This document shows, in pieces, positions 1 through 11,351 of a stretch of DNA of 64,000 nt (within the stretch, counting starts at the first letter, position 1; each line of letters begins with the position of its first letter). Origin of the DNA: Haemonchus contortus (taxonomy: Eukaryota > Nematoda > Chromadorea > Rhabditida > Trichostrongylidae); the NCBI GenBank assembly GCA_000469685.2, contig LS997567.1, positions 12,156,710 through 12,220,709 of the forward strand, given 5' to 3'. The position numbers and the translations under genes were made by a program. The notes beneath the pieces were generated by a model, which saw only the letters and a list, made by a program, of their open reading frames with translations, had not been told where the DNA came from and did not search any database.

Positions 1-390
1 CATTTTTTATTTGGCCAAGAACCTGCGGAGATCGATAGATGTATGAAGGAAGTTTACAAGAAGGGTGCTCCTGCTGGATGCACAATTTACGAGTGGCACA
101 CGAAGACACGTCGGACGACCATTAGATCGAAAATGAAGACCGTCCGGGACGCTCAATGGAGTTGGATTTGGACGTGCTGCGGAGCCAGAGGGAAGCCGAT
201 CTGTATCAAACTATTCGTGAACTGACAGTCACCCTTGGAGAGTCATTCCACAATTATTCGTGGATTGAAGTCAATCGGCAAGGTGCGAAAGCTCGGTCGG
301 TGGGTGCCTCATGCTTTGAAGCAGTATGACATGGATTTTCGCGCCGACATGGCACTTTCTCTCCTCACGCTCAAGTGGAGGAGGTGGTCA
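1..390 (+). pseudogene. mariner-type transposase, N-terminal fragment
   Basis: This is the DNA-binding half of a mariner transposase, cut by the window edge. Near 43-108 one frame reads KEVYKKGAPAGCTIYEWH, as in the first helix-turn-helix region. A second frame (about 155-230) gives a stretch ending in a YQTIREL-like motif. A third frame from 235 reads IGKVRKLGRWVPHAL, the characteristic mariner linker (GKVRKLGKWVPHEL type), followed by a stretch like the RxDICxSLL block. At least two frameshifts separate these pieces and no DDE/D catalytic domain follows, so it is a dead fragment. It is the same superfamily as the copies at about 21 kb and 32.6 kb but not obviously the same family. Confidence 0.75.
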
Positions 391-539
391 GGTGTACTCG
401 TTAGTATACAATTGGAAGAACTTTTTATTCCCTATCTAACGACACCTAGCGCGTCCATTTTTGTCACCTCCTTCGCGAGTTATGATCACAAGAAGTCATC
501 ACTATCACTTTGTCCGAGGACTTATGACTCAACCTGATA

Positions 540-2939
540 CATATTGTCGTCTACGGCAACGATCCCACGTCGATATCTCGTCGTCTTCCTCTCTGAGACG
601 ATTCCCTGAGTTAATCCATGCCTCTGAATAGTGTAGTCAAGGGGGATCACCGAAAAGCGTGGTCGCCATTTCCTTCTCGACTAACTTCAATGGTGACATA
701 GGTTATACCTCGTGATAAAGACACTACTCCTACTATTCTGTGTTTTCACTTCACTTCATACCTTCTATTTTTAGTTGTCGATCACCGAAGTCATTAAAAC
801 CCACTGAACCACCCGTACACTATATGGAATCATTGAACACTATCAAAATATTTCGGAGTACTGCTATCGCTGAGCTTCATTCGGACTCGTTATCGTCGTC
901 TTTCATGTATACTTTTCGGAGCTCTTGATCCTTAACTTTTATTAATTAGTTTCCGGCATATAATACCTTCTTCAGATCTTGAGATTACAACACATATGGC
1001 TGCAAACCAGCAGTCAATGATCGATAACTACTTAAAACACATCCAATCCTATTAAGCCAGCCGGAAATATTGGAGAAGTGGGAAGTGAACCCGTCGGAGG
1101 AGAACCTGAAGAAAAATTGCATGGCACCTGTATCAGCAGCGATGTTCTTAGACCACATCGAGTAATCATCATCGTCTGGTGAGTAGCAGCCGATAAACTA
1201 TTGTATAACTTGTAAAAAAAATTTCGAGGAATATAATGAGGGAATTGGGCATCGTAAATAATACAATTAATAACACATATATGTCCGTGTCCGTGTAAAT
1301 GCCAATAATATCTTTGGAGTCATGCAGTGCATTAATGAGCAATTCCTTTCCATTCGCAATAAGCTCATGTAGCTCCATATTCAGATCTCCATATTTTACG
1401 CTCTTTCAAGTTTACATAAAAATCCTGCCATTCGCAGGATGCTCATATTAATGATACCAAGCCATTAGCTCAAGAGTTATATACTATTTTATTATAGAAT
1501 GTATAAAAAACACTTCATTAATCATACTAATGGTATGCAGAATAGGAGCAGAATGTCGATGCCGTATATCGATGTTCACCGGCATTGATGCTGTAATAGG
1601 AGAAAACTTATGCTGAACGGGTTGAGAGTTACAGATTCTTCGACTTAAACAGCGAACTTCCTAATCGTTGTGGAGATTGATGGGTTGGACGAAATTGATA
1701 AGAAGAACACTCTCTCGCAGATACTTCTTATACGAGGAAGGGCGACTCAGCCATTTTGGGAACAAATGCAATATCACAAATGGGATATGAGATTCGAAAA
1801 ATGCAGATAGGGACGAAGACGGAGTCATAGAACAGCAATATCATGAAAAGGAGGGAAATCCCATGCCCGTAGCTATTGTTGCAAAAAGTGCACTGATAGC
1901 CCCTAAACAGACCAAGAATGCGAACATCATATAGCAAGCTCATTGTTCGATAGCAACTCTGAATGCAAAAGACAGAAGAATCTCTGTTGATTTGCTGATG
2001 AACGTCAATGGAATGGCAAGACTACCCGCTTTGATAAGTCAGCGAGCCAGTAGTGATGAGAAAAGTCCCTACTTCTGCCCTTCTCTTCTCTTGCTCATGT
2101 CTCGACTGGATTTCCCTTATATGCTCAATATTGCGAACCCTGTGGAGACTTCATGTTTGCTTTATCCTACAACGCTAGAGGCCTTCCTTTTACCCTCACT
2201 CAACGCGGGCATCCTTCAATCTTCAGTACATATCGTGACCAAGTCCTTCTCATGCTTCCTTGAGGTTACGATATCCATTCCAGTTCAACATCTGGTCATA
2301 TATATGTGTATATAGGTGATCTACTTGTATGATCGATAATAGTCTTTCCCCTGAATCCGGATTCGCTATCATTTCTAACGCTGAAATCCCTATTTGGTTG
2401 TGCTTCTGGCATTCGTAGGCGCTTTACTCACTCAATGCGATACTCTTTTTATTACGGGACTACCTTACAAACCTCCTCCAGTGCGTTAACTGAAGTAAAA
2501 AAATGCTTTCCGGTGAAAGCAGTACTCCATATTGCGCTCTTGCTTTATTGGTCAATCTCGATTTACACGAAGGGCAAAAATTTTGATTTCCCAGCGATTC
2601 CCCCAATTTTGATTTTTTTCATGATCTTCCACAGAATTTTCGGACGAACATTCGTTTTCTTTCTCAGAGCATGGCAAACACCAGGTAAGGCTACGAACTC
2701 GGAATAATCTTCCATTGCACACCTGATTCTCAGTCGGTGCTTTTTGACCGAAACCACTTTCACTCATTCTAGCACTCGCAGTTTTGAATTCTACGTGCTC
2801 ACCGGAATCACCTGCGGCTTCTAGTGCCGAAGCAAGGCTTTTGTCCACCTCGAAATCCTCCTTCAGTGCTCGGATTTCACCATCTTTTTAGACACAAGGA
2901 GCGCATTAAATATTGGAACACATTTTTGGGTCATATAAT
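540..2939. other. span without recognisable gene
   Basis: AT-rich sequence with only short ORFs on both strands. None has a motif I recognise. A 98-codon minus-strand ORF (2552-2848) is Ser/Glu-rich but has no supporting splice or domain signal. No repeat structure was seen. Confidence 0.5.
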
Positions 2940-4420
2940 ACAGTGCGTTGCATAATTACAAAGTCACCCAAGAATTTCACCAAGACTCACGTTCCAGGAC
3001 ACATCAGGATAAGGCTTGATATGAATATTGTGCCCTATTCGGACCGTCAGTTGCAGACATACAAAGAGTTCCATATCACTAACATCGACAATTTTCCCTT
3101 AATTTTTCGGAAAAGGTCACTTTGCCTACGTTGCAAAATGATACAGCCACCTCATATTTTCCCGTCATTTTCCATTTCCACCTTACACAATTGCTTAATT
3201 GATGTCAAGTTTTCTAATTTCAGGTAATGGGTGAAGGAAAGCTGGTATCCGGTTCTGGAAAAGGTCAAAGTCCCGCAAAGAAAAGAACAGGGACTGTTAA
3301 ATCGTAGGGTCATCAAAGTTTTGAACCGATGTCTTGCATTTGTCGATGATTTCGGTAAAGCGGGACGTTCTTCGCTACTTTCGAAAGGATACAAGCGAAG
3401 AATTTTGAGAGAAACGTCGAATACGACGAACTCACGTACGAAAATCAAGTCCTTTTCGAAGCTCAATGTCCCAAGGATTATTGCTTGGAACGTGATAGAG
3501 AAGTCTGACTTTATAGCTGACGGAAAATAAAGAAGACACTTCATAATCGAGAAGCATCGCGAGAACGAAAAAAAGAAGACATGTTATAAACGAATAGCAT
3601 CACGATAACATAGCATGGTCGCTTCTGCCAGGAATTGCATCCAAACCGACTGGAGTAAGGTGCCTTCACATGGCTTGTCGTTTACCCTTCTTTCTCTTGA
3701 TGCTTCGTTTTTTTACCAAAAAAATTTAACTGTGGTGCCTCAGGTAGAAGTCGATTCTACTGGCACGATCTTGAAAAGGATAAAGTTCAGTTTTCCAGAT
3801 ATTGTTTCAAAGGAGAAGTCATGTATGAGCGGCAACTTCTTCTCGTTAACGTCTTCAACTACGATTTGTTCCAGAAAAGCTCAGCTCTTCCAGTTTTCGA
3901 GTCGTAATGCGCCGTGCTCTTCTTCATTTTTGGTGCCAGAATCGGCCATAGGACCTCGCATTCATGCAAGATAATGACCCTATTCACATCAGTCGGAGCA
4001 CTCAGGCCGGTTTAGTCAAAACCAAATCGACATTGCCCTGGCTGGTTAACAGCCCTGACTTGAGTCCGATGGAAAACGTATGGTTATTCATTATAAGAAA
4101 GATTCATGGAGGAATAAAAAGTTGGAAGTATTAGTGAGCTGAAGAAAGCAATCGTCAACGGTTGACGCACCAAGTTGATCAGGAACTCATTGATAGCCTT
4201 TAATTTAAGTTAGACGATCGTATTTTTAAGCCATTCGAAGGAATGTGGCCTCAATTGCTTACTAACCACGCAACGTCCTCTCTATATCGTCATTCAGCTG
4301 CTGAATAAATTGATTTGATCAATGGATTATCATCATGCAACATAGGCAAAGTGACCTTCTCCAGAAATTGAATGCGCGAATATAGTGCTATGGTATTGAT
4401 TTTGGGATTTTAGGACCTTT
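2940..4420 (+). mobile_element. Tc1-like DNA transposon, decayed
   Basis: The left end CAGTGCGTTGCATAATTACA, preceded by TA, matches the terminal repeat of the complete element at 61650-63221 (CAGTGCGTTTCATAATTATA) with few changes. A Tc1 transposase relic follows on the plus strand. No right terminal repeat could be found around 4300-4420, so the right boundary is approximate. Confidence 0.75.
3231..4205 (+). pseudogene. Tc1 transposase pseudogene
   Basis: A broken plus-strand Tc1 transposase, in the order expected of the family. The paired-like HTH is recognisable at about 3360-3515, with RILRETSNTTNSRTKIKSF and LNVPRIIAWNVIEKSDFI. A YYWHDL-type block lies near 3760-3800 in another frame. 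The second catalytic Asp region reads FMQDNDPIHISRST at about 3963-4004, and a SPDLSPMENVW block follows near 4052-4085. Frameshifts and stops separate these blocks; stops occur at about 3528 and 4131. The protein would normally be about 340 residues and integrates at TA. This copy cannot make it. Homology to the 62-kb copy is supported by the shared terminal repeat and HTH. Confidence 0.85.
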
Positions 4421-4446
4421 CGAATTTTTGCTCAAATCTACCCAGT

Positions 4447-4990
4447 TTGAGGGGGATGGTTCGGTCTTTCACCCGTTGCGTTTCCAGTGCCGATAACGAC
4501 GCCTGTCGTGATCGCGCCCATCCTCAGCCTGCCTTGCTCAGTGGTCGCCCATGCTATCCACCATTTCCACGAGTTAGGCTCACTCAAAGACCGCCCTCGG
4601 GAAGGGAAACCGGTGATTGTTCCGATCGATAAGCCCGTTACTGAAATCAATAGCAGAACGCACGAGAATCCGAAAAGGAGCAAAACAAAAAAGAAGACCA
4701 AAGAGTTCAGAGTGGCGGGGAGGACAGTCTGTAATATTGTCAGAAGACGGTTCGGAATAACCCCTTATCGTGTGTGCGGGGCCGCCCTCCTGTCGAACAA
4801 TAAGTTGCAGGAACGTGTTCGCGCAGCGGCGAACGCATGCGTACTATTTTCTCGGATGAAAACGATTCACGGTAAAATGGCTTTTGATACCCAAAACACC
4901 GTGTGCTCGCCAGAAATCTAGGAAGGCTAACAGCAGAGGAAGAGTCATCTTCGAGCCGGGTCCCTAGGATAGGTGATCGTTTTGGTTGCA
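4447..4990 (+). pseudogene. Tc/mariner-superfamily transposase fragment, second family
   Basis: Residues encoded at about 4550-4640 read FHELGSLKDRPREGKPV, followed by NPKRSKTKKKTKEF near 4665 and VCNIVRRRFGITPYRV near 4730. These fit the double HTH of a nematode Tc-type transposase (LGSLKDRPRSGRP ... NPKRS ... SPYR). The catalytic part is reduced to a short AFDTQN-like stretch near 4880, so the DDE core has been deleted. It is plus strand and directly downstream of the Tc1 relic, but its HTH differs, so it is a separate insertion. Assignment to a named family is not possible by eye. Confidence 0.65.
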
Positions 4991-5245
4991 GAGAATGGGA
5001 GAAATAGATATAAACGAACTGCGCACTGTAATCGATTCATCTCCAGAGCGAGTAGAGCAAGTTATCAAGGTCGAAGAATGTTGCATCGAAAAAAAAGAAA
5101 CAGAGAATCTTTGAAAATTATGGGGCACACGTCTGATCCAATTCTCCTTTCATTTCGTGCATCCCGAAATTCGGTCTAAGTGTGTTGCAATACCTAATGC
5201 GCGTCCCCTACATTGATTCTGCAGTGAGAACTTCATTGGCTGTTT

Positions 5246-5495
5246 TCATAGTCCGCCGGCCGGCCGGCGTGCCAGCCGAGGCAGTGCTAGGGAGGAGGGA
5301 GGCTGGCGGTCGGCCGAAGGGCTAAACAAAGAAGAACAAAATCAAAAACCAAACAACCAGGGGCTTGTACAAATGGTTTTTGATCTTGTCCCTCTTTGTT
5401 TACAGCCCTTCCGAGGGGCTGCCGGGCCGTCTGCCTCCCTACTCCCCCTAGCACTGCCTCGGCTGGCACGCCGCCACGCCGGCCGGCGGACTATG
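5246..5495. repeat. GC-rich foldback element (inverted repeat, about 250 bp)
   Basis: The left arm begins CATAGTCCGCCGGCCGGC at 5246 and the right arm ends GCCGGCCGGCGGACTATG at 5495. The arms stay complementary inward (CAGCCGAGGCAGTGCTAGGG / CCCTAGCACTGCCTCGGCTG; AATCAAAAACCA / TGGTTTTTGATC) for roughly 110 bp each with small indels. No coding potential. It behaves like a foldback MITE; no clear target duplication was found. Confidence 0.85.
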
Positions 5496-6590
5496 AGAGC
5501 AGCCATTTACGGAGCTCTTTCCTTCTTCATAAACTATTATATTTCCGATTTTGTTCTACCTCACTTTTGGCGATAATTGCCTTCCTTGTTACCTAATCTA
5601 ACGTTCCTCTCTTATGCGAAGTGGAGTGCGAGTGTGTAGCTCATTCGCTGACTCTTCCTTTTCCACTTCAAATGCTGTTTTAGGATATTCATCACATTAC
5701 CATGTAACAACGATTCCCAACAGTGCTAAATCAGTGTAGTCTGAGTGTGCCTGCCTTACATGACAACCCATGATTGATTCAAGGTACTAACATCTCCCCT
5801 CCCCTAGGCTTCCGTAATGTCATAGCATAGTTAAAAATGAACACGAAAACCTGGATAAAAAAGTATGTGCTATCTGTCAAGAAAACATGGATTAACTGTC
5901 AGTTCGATACTCAATTCTAATAATGATAATTGTAAATCCGATATTCAATGATAATAACAATTATTTAATAATTTTACTATGTATAATGTACTCGCGTGTG
6001 TCTGTCTCGCACTGAGTTCCATTCAATTTGAAGAAACACGCTGGAGAGATGGGATCAAGTTTGGAATGGGTTCAGTACAACTGAGCCACACGTGAGCAAA
6101 TCGGAGCCCCGCCCTTAAGGGAGGAGGCATGCATCGGAGTGGGCGATATCATAGGCAAAGCCTTATCATTTTAGTCTCATATAAGTCCAGTCGGCGCGAA
6201 AAATGATCAAAAGTGATGGATGGATCAACAAACGGATTGAAAAAGTCGCCATGTTCGACTCTCAATGAACATCGGCATTATTCAACATAACTTTATTTTA
6301 TTCCAACAGAGCTCGAGGTCAAATATTACAACTCCGTCGGCTAACATTTTAGCAGTTTTTTCGCCTTCTTCGGAGCCTAAAAAGGTGGAAACCAGTCTAT
6401 GATTCATCCAACCAAATGTCTCACCCTCCACGGGACCTTTGAAACCAATGAAGTCATAAAGTATTTGATAGTTAGATAAAAAAAATCATACCTTCCAGGT
6501 CAGCAGCGTCAGTCCACCGGAACGACAGCAGTAGCGTACTTCCAGCTGATCAGAGTTCACGGTTCCCTTATATAGGGGGTGAGTCTCGCG
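5496..6590. other. span without recognisable gene
   Basis: AT-rich up to about 6000, then mixed. A TATATAAG motif at about 6570 (reading CTTATATA on plus) lies in front of nothing identifiable. No repeats or domains recognised. Confidence 0.4.
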
Positions 6591-6926
6591 CTACTGACAC
6601 ATTCTCCCTTCCGGTTCACTTTCGATGCCTGACTCGAATGCCTCCAGGGCTTTGCGCGCAGCTGCCTGGGTTTCTCGCGCCACGACCTCGACGATGACCT
6701 CAAAATGGTCTCCGCTATGAGATCCAAGCCTGTGGCAACCTAGAGCAGAAGATGGCCTCGACCTCGCCTTCCCCTCCAAACGCTCTCTGACACGAACATA
6801 AAGCGGTCTAGCCGTTTCCCCCATATTCGTCTCCCGAATTTTGACGAGTGATCCTATAGACCACACCTGCGATGGCACAGTCTCCATCACTGCCACCGGG
6901 ACAGACCACAGTTCTCGGTCGCGCAT
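6591..6926 (-). CDS. unrecognised 111-codon ORF
   Basis: An open minus-strand frame with a plausible basic/acidic composition. It includes ARPLYVRVRERLEGKARSR followed by a stretch with GDHFEVIVEVVARETQAAAR and a helix-like end KALEAFESGIE. The beta-strand/helix pattern superficially resembles a KH fold, but no GxxG loop is visible, so I do not assign it. A second open frame on the same strand at 7069-7284 (helix-like ECERKESVEMAQKIAELNG) could be an upstream exon. No confident splice pair was found. It may be a host exon or a retroelement remnant. Confidence 0.3.
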   Translation of the reverse strand: MRDRELWSVPVAVMETVPSQVWSIGSLVKIRETNMGETARPLYVRVRERLEGKARSRPSSALGCHRLGSHSGDHFEVIVEVVARETQAAARKALEAFESGIESEPEGRMCQ

Positions 6927-6957
6927 GTGCGGTCTGCCCCAGTGGCAGTGATGGAGA
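6881..6957. repeat. 30-bp inverted repeat (hairpin)
   Basis: 6881-6910 and 6928-6957 are reverse complements at 27 of 30 positions (TCTCCATCACTGCCAC / GTGGCAGTGATGGAGA) with a 17-nt loop. It sits at the start of the unrecognised minus-strand ORF. Confidence 0.8.
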
Positions 6958-7068
6958 TGGTCTCAAACGAGATGAGCTTTCAGGTTATTGGGAGGAATAT
7001 CCACAAGGCCAACAGTGTCTCCCAGGCACGATCTCTTCAGACACCTCCTTATGAATACGCTTACTTCA

Positions 7069-7284
7069 TCAGTGGTGAAAGGTATCATGAAGGGAATTTT
7101 CCGTCCAGAACACCTCTACTATAATACGTCTACTGGAGCCACCATCTGCCGTGGACCGATGAGAATGCGGAGGGCGTTTGTGGCCGTTGAGCTCAGCGAT
7201 TTTCTGTGCCATTTCCACTGACTCCTTTCTTTCACACTCTCCGGTGAGGACATTTATCGCTGTTCGGAACATGCTTTCGATCAC
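7069..7284 (-). CDS. unrecognised ORF, possible exon upstream of 6591-6926
   Basis: A minus-strand open frame whose middle reads INVLTGECERKESVEMAQKI, with an amphipathic character. It lies 140 bp upstream of the 6591-6926 frame in the sense of transcription. A GT that could act as a donor occurs in the R/RII segment near 7125. There is no family match, and it is listed only because it is adjacent and collinear. Confidence 0.2.
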   Translation of the reverse strand: MIESMFRTAINVLTGECERKESVEMAQKIAELNGHKRPPHSHRSTADGGSSRRIIVEVFWTENSLHDTFHH

Positions 7285-7333
7285 CGATCGTTTAGTCTGC
7301 CAAGGATGCCAAGGATGATCGCCAGTGAAGAAC

Positions 7334-7856
7334 TATTAGGTCGATGCATGAATATTGCGGATTTTTTCCAACAATTTTTATTCAAAAAAAACGATAAGAA
7401 TGTCTAACAAAGACACGTTCGAATAATTACTCCGAAGTTCATCCACCCCCTACGCCAAGCACTGCTTCGCATTAGCAAATCTCGAATTCCACATTCATTC
7501 CGTCGTAGGTTCTATTAGCTAGACAACTTTCCAACAATCGGTCGGCCTGATGATCCATAGAGTTTCTATCGATGAATATGACGGATCTTGGAACACATCC
7601 CATTCTTTTCTTGACTTTGGCTGACTGTTCTACGCGAAAAACTCGTTGAGATCGCGAAGTGAAGCTGCCAACTTTCGATCTTTCTCGAAGTAGTAGAGCA
7701 TTATGTGGCGGACATGGAGATGACTTTCCAGAGCATTGCTGGTAAGGGGAGCGAAAGAATTGTTAACTATGAAAATCCCGAATTTGAAAATCAAATTTCA
7801 TTGAGAGAAAAAGTCATGAAAAAATCCGCAATAGTTATGCATCAACCTATTATATT
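7334..7856 (-). mobile_element. short mariner-family element with matching ends
   Basis: The left end TAGGTCGATGCATGAATATT and the right end (reverse complement TAGGTTGATGCATAACTATT, ending at about 7856) are imperfect inverted repeats. Both continue into GCGGATTTTTTC. The same ends occur at 53.81, 54.14 and 57.11 kb. The interior near 7430-7500 matches, on the minus strand, the last residues and stop region of the transposase piece at 54.2-54.6 kb. It is a deleted, non-autonomous copy of about 520 bp. Confidence 0.75.
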
Positions 7857-7859
7857 CTT

Positions 7860-8990
7860 GTTACCGGGCTTTCTTTACCACTTTGTGACAAAGTTGCACC
7901 CCATATGCTTGACCTGCATATCAGGAAAAGGGAGCTAGCTCTCGAACGGCTTCTCACGGCTTAGCTTGATAAGCTCAGATTGCCTATTGATGAGGTCGGG
8001 CATTTGTCCATCTCCTCTTGTGTCGCGCAGATTACGAAGCAGTCGTCTATGTATCGGCAATACGTCATGGGCAGACGTCACAAACAGGTGTTTCTTATTT
8101 AGCCATAAAAGCAATGACCAGACAAGGTGCCAGGCATTTCTTCATGGCTAAACCTCTAGTCTGCGTGAAGTACCTCCCCGACCATTTGGATACGTTGTAG
8201 TTAAGCCACTCCTTCAGAAGCCCGATTACTTGTCTGTAGAGAACCCTTTCATGTTGAGAGCGTAGCAGCGCTGAGCCAGAAGCTCTGAAACGGCTCCATA
8301 GCAGGTGCATTACTTACGTTGGTATAGAGAGCTTCCACGTCGAATGATACATAACATAGGAGCTACTGGGGCGCACTCTTTTGAGTTCACTCAGGAATAT
8401 CTGAGTAAATTTATGGTAAATTTAAGCAATGGTGACGGAATGGTGCTAAGGAACCAAGCGATACTGTCAGTGGGACCCCCCATGCTGCTGATAATTGGTT
8501 TAACCTTGACAGAGAAAGGACGTACTGAGGCCAAATCGTCCGTTGGTAAGAACCTGCCGATAAGAATGTAAAGTACGAGGCAGCCTGGTGATTCCTATTT
8601 AAGACGTTGCTGTATTAGAGCCGAGGCCCACCACTTTCGCCGCTAACACCCATTCTCGATTCAGCCTTCGGAACTGCTACTGAAAGTTTTACCTGAAGTT
8701 GGTCGGTAGAGGGAGTGATCTCCAAGACTCCGTTATTCCGTGATCGAGTTGACGAGGGATCACTACGAACTCTCCTTCCTTGTCACTAACGGACAGCCTA
8801 TGGTACGGGATTTGACTAGTTCTTCAAAATGCCTAATTCCATGAAATTGTTCACGAGAGAGATTTTAGGGCAAGTGACGTTTTTGGTATCTACTAAACAT
8901 CTTGAACACCTCATCAGCAAAAGTGCGAAAGCTGGTGTCTGAAGCGACATCAGTGTCTTGCTGTATGGGCGTGCATTGGAATAGAAGCTC
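7860..8990 (-). pseudogene. Penelope-like element reverse transcriptase, broken
   Basis: On the minus strand the blocks appear in Penelope RT order. A VRPLSVKVKPIISSMGGPTD block lies at about 8510-8460, with IAWFLSTI following. SKWSGRYFTQTRGLAMKKCL lies near 8190-8130, equivalent to the F-x-Q-x-x-G-x-x-M-G region. The catalytic YCRYIDDCFVICATQEEMDK (YIDD) is at about 8060-8000, then a REKPFES / PFPDMQ stretch near 7950-7900. The upstream piece near 8935-8750 resembles the N-terminal part seen in the 51.7-kb copy (EFVVIPRQL type). Frames change several times and the GIY-YIG endonuclease end is missing. The adjacent 7334-7856 element marks its downstream edge. Confidence 0.7.
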
Positions 8991-10320
8991 CTTTTCAGAA
9001 GGAATATAACCCTTTAGAAGTTTATATGTTCAGAAACGTTAGAGGGAGCGGAAAAAAAAAGCTGGAGGTCATAGGAAAAATGTGGCCAAGTTCTAGAGGT
9101 CAGCGGGGTTCCCACTGAGTGGTCGTGACTCAGGCCAAATATTCACGGCACTGACGAAGGCGTCCTCGACGTTCGAAAACTGTTTAATATATGAAGTCAT
9201 CTTCAGCACGTACTACCTATGAAATCGATAACGTGCTCCGGAATGGGCGGTGCAATAAGAAGAACATCATAATCTAGCTCCAAAAGGCAAGACACCGGAA
9301 AATGGGCAAAGGTCAGGAGTAAATCAACGAAGCAGATGAGGGAGGCTTATCCGTACTGAGTGGAGCATATTCGACCTTCCCGTCTGAACTCATAACAAAG
9401 CCTCTCGTCAAATTTTCAAGGGTTGTAGCCCAGATGAAGCTAGGATCAAAAAATTCACCACTGTTGGAAGCGGTCATTAGTGTGACGTACGCTTCAGTGT
9501 ACGGCGCCCAACGGTTGTTTATAATCATATCAGTTGGACTAAGCACGCTAACACGTGCATCAGATGTCCACAACCGATTATATAGTTGTAAGATTTGTTA
9601 GGGGATTAATACAGACAGTATCCGTGCAATTATCACTTCCTAGCTGCTTCCTCACCGCGCCCGGGTCATTTCTCGCGCACAGACACACCGACACATGAAA
9701 AGAGTCACAAAGTTAGCGCTTCATACATAGAGAGATTGTGGTTCAAACTGAGATACAACAGTAAAACCAGCAGTATATAACTCAGGATTGTCACGAATAA
9801 TAAAACTGAGTTCATGACTGATATTTATACTAGTTGGGCTCCGTACACTAACGCGTGCGTCACAACAAAGAACGCGCGAAACAGAAATCTTTTTTTGATC
9901 TGAGATATAACAGTGGGCTGTGGTGGGCTATGAGTTTTTGCAAAAAATTCGAGAACGCTCTGCCTACCGCGGATGAGTCTCCTCCGTCCGATTTGCTGAC
10001 CTGTTCTTAACCTTTTCCCAATTTTCTAACTGTGTGGGTTTTTGGGGCAATCTTATAAGGTTCTTCTTATTACACCGCGCATTCCTGTGAATGTTACACC
10101 CTTTGTGAGCGGGGTTCCTTTCAACTCATTATGCTCCGTTGATCATATCCGAAGTCCCAGCCATCTCAAAGTTTACCCACTTCTTCAGGGGATGCTGAAT
10201 ATCGAGAGAAAGCAACGAGTTCTCTATATTGAATAAATGGTGATGATGACTTTATAGGTAATGTTAAAATAGGTGATGCTGGTAATGGTAAAAAAAGCGA
10301 GCATTCAAATGCTAGATGTC
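8991..10320. other. span with one unassigned minus-strand ORF
   Basis: A minus-strand ORF of 86 codons at 9313-9573 (for example LTRGFVMSSDGKVEYAPL) has no family match. The segments near 9530-9565 and 9830-9865 resemble each other (AGTTGG...TAACRCGTGCRTC), suggesting a diverged local repeat. Nothing else was recognised. Confidence 0.35.
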
Positions 10321-10324
10321 TTAT

Positions 10325-10480
10325 AAAAAATTTGAAACTACATTCAAAAAAGTTCTTAAATGCGGAAAAAGTGGGAGGCTGTAGAAGAAGTGTGATCAGA
10401 CTCCTGAAGTGGGCGGGGCTCACAGAAAGGTGGGGGGAGCCAAGATCGGAAGTCGTAGCCTTGTTCAGAAACGTTTTCTT
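10325..10480. repeat. diverged copy of the GC-box minisatellite unit
   Basis: Contains CCTGAAGTGGGCGGGGCTC and TTGTTCAGAAACGTT in the same order and spacing as the tandem units at 40.6-41.1 kb (AGTGGGTGGGGCT ... TATTCAGAAACGTT). It is a dispersed relative of that repeat. Confidence 0.6.
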
Positions 10481-11351
10481 TGATAACGCTTAGATCGGCT
10501 TGTCCTTGTAGCTTCTTGTCGTGATTGTGTCCGCGGCTCCGAAGAGTTCCTTAACTCGAGCCTTTCAAGCGCCTTTTCATAGAACTCAATTATAATTTGC
10601 ATTTCTCCTCTTCGTTTAAGTTTATTTTCGACTTCCTCAGACTTTCTGCAAATACCGCAGTGATGGTCGAAGTCGTCCAGGTCTTTACAATAAAAACAAG
10701 GCAATTTTTGGTGCATTCTTTGCTATTCGAGGCACTCTGCATCGTTTTTTCCAAAACCTCATCTGAGTAATACCTTTCCTTCGTTTTACAGTATACCCAC
10801 GCCATTCCTTAGTCCCTTCCATGACTCGATCGCCAAAACGTCTTTTCTTGATGGCATTAAAGCTGGGGAAATCGTCGATCTCCTGCAGTTATTGCTAGCT
10901 TTGCTTCAAGACCTTATATTTTCCATCCACTCCGTGTTAATTTCATTCTGTCCATGCATTTCGTCTTTCAAGTCAGTGAATGATTCGCGCATTCGACGCA
11001 ACGTCTCGTCCTCCAGTGTGGTATTCCTCCCAGTTTCTGCCTTTGCAAGTTCACACGCCTCCTGTTCTTCTTCGAGTAGGGTGTCAAACTCGGAGAGTTG
11101 ATGCTTAACCCTCCTCATCCATTTTTTTGATAGTAACTCCGGTAGGTATTGTTTGGTTCCGGGTAGTTCCAGTCTCCAGGTTCCGTTGACTCCATGTACT
11201 CCTCTTTTCCCAGTGTGCCAATGAATTCGAGTCTGGCAAGCTCGTTCACTTCTTCCACGGCCACCAGTATTTCATACCACTCATGCGACAGGACGAACAG
11301 TCCCGTGAAAATGACAAGCTCTTTCCTCCGCTGGTGGTGTGATGCTATCAA
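10465..11351 (-). pseudogene. LTR-retroelement gag-like fragment
   Basis: The minus-strand frames run as follows. 11351-11115 is an acidic segment. 11118-10906 is helical, with LSEFDTLLEEEQEACELAKA. 10805-10590 and 10716-10465 overlap. The last carries LPCFYCKDLDDFDHHCGICR, a Cys/His cluster that resembles a retroelement zinc knuckle although spacing is not canonical CCHC. Coiled-coil plus Cys/His cluster plus basic tail suits a Gag. Frames are broken and no pol follows at lower coordinates, so it is probably an isolated remnant. Confidence is limited because the assignment rests on composition. Confidence 0.4.

Noticed and set aside
5246..5495. Rho-independent terminator or structured RNA gene
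   Set aside because: The hairpin is about 110 bp per arm with a large loop and no flanking gene; a foldback element fits better in an animal genome.
6591..6926. KH-domain RNA-binding protein
   Set aside because: Strand/helix pattern only; the GxxG loop is not visible, so the family name would be a guess.
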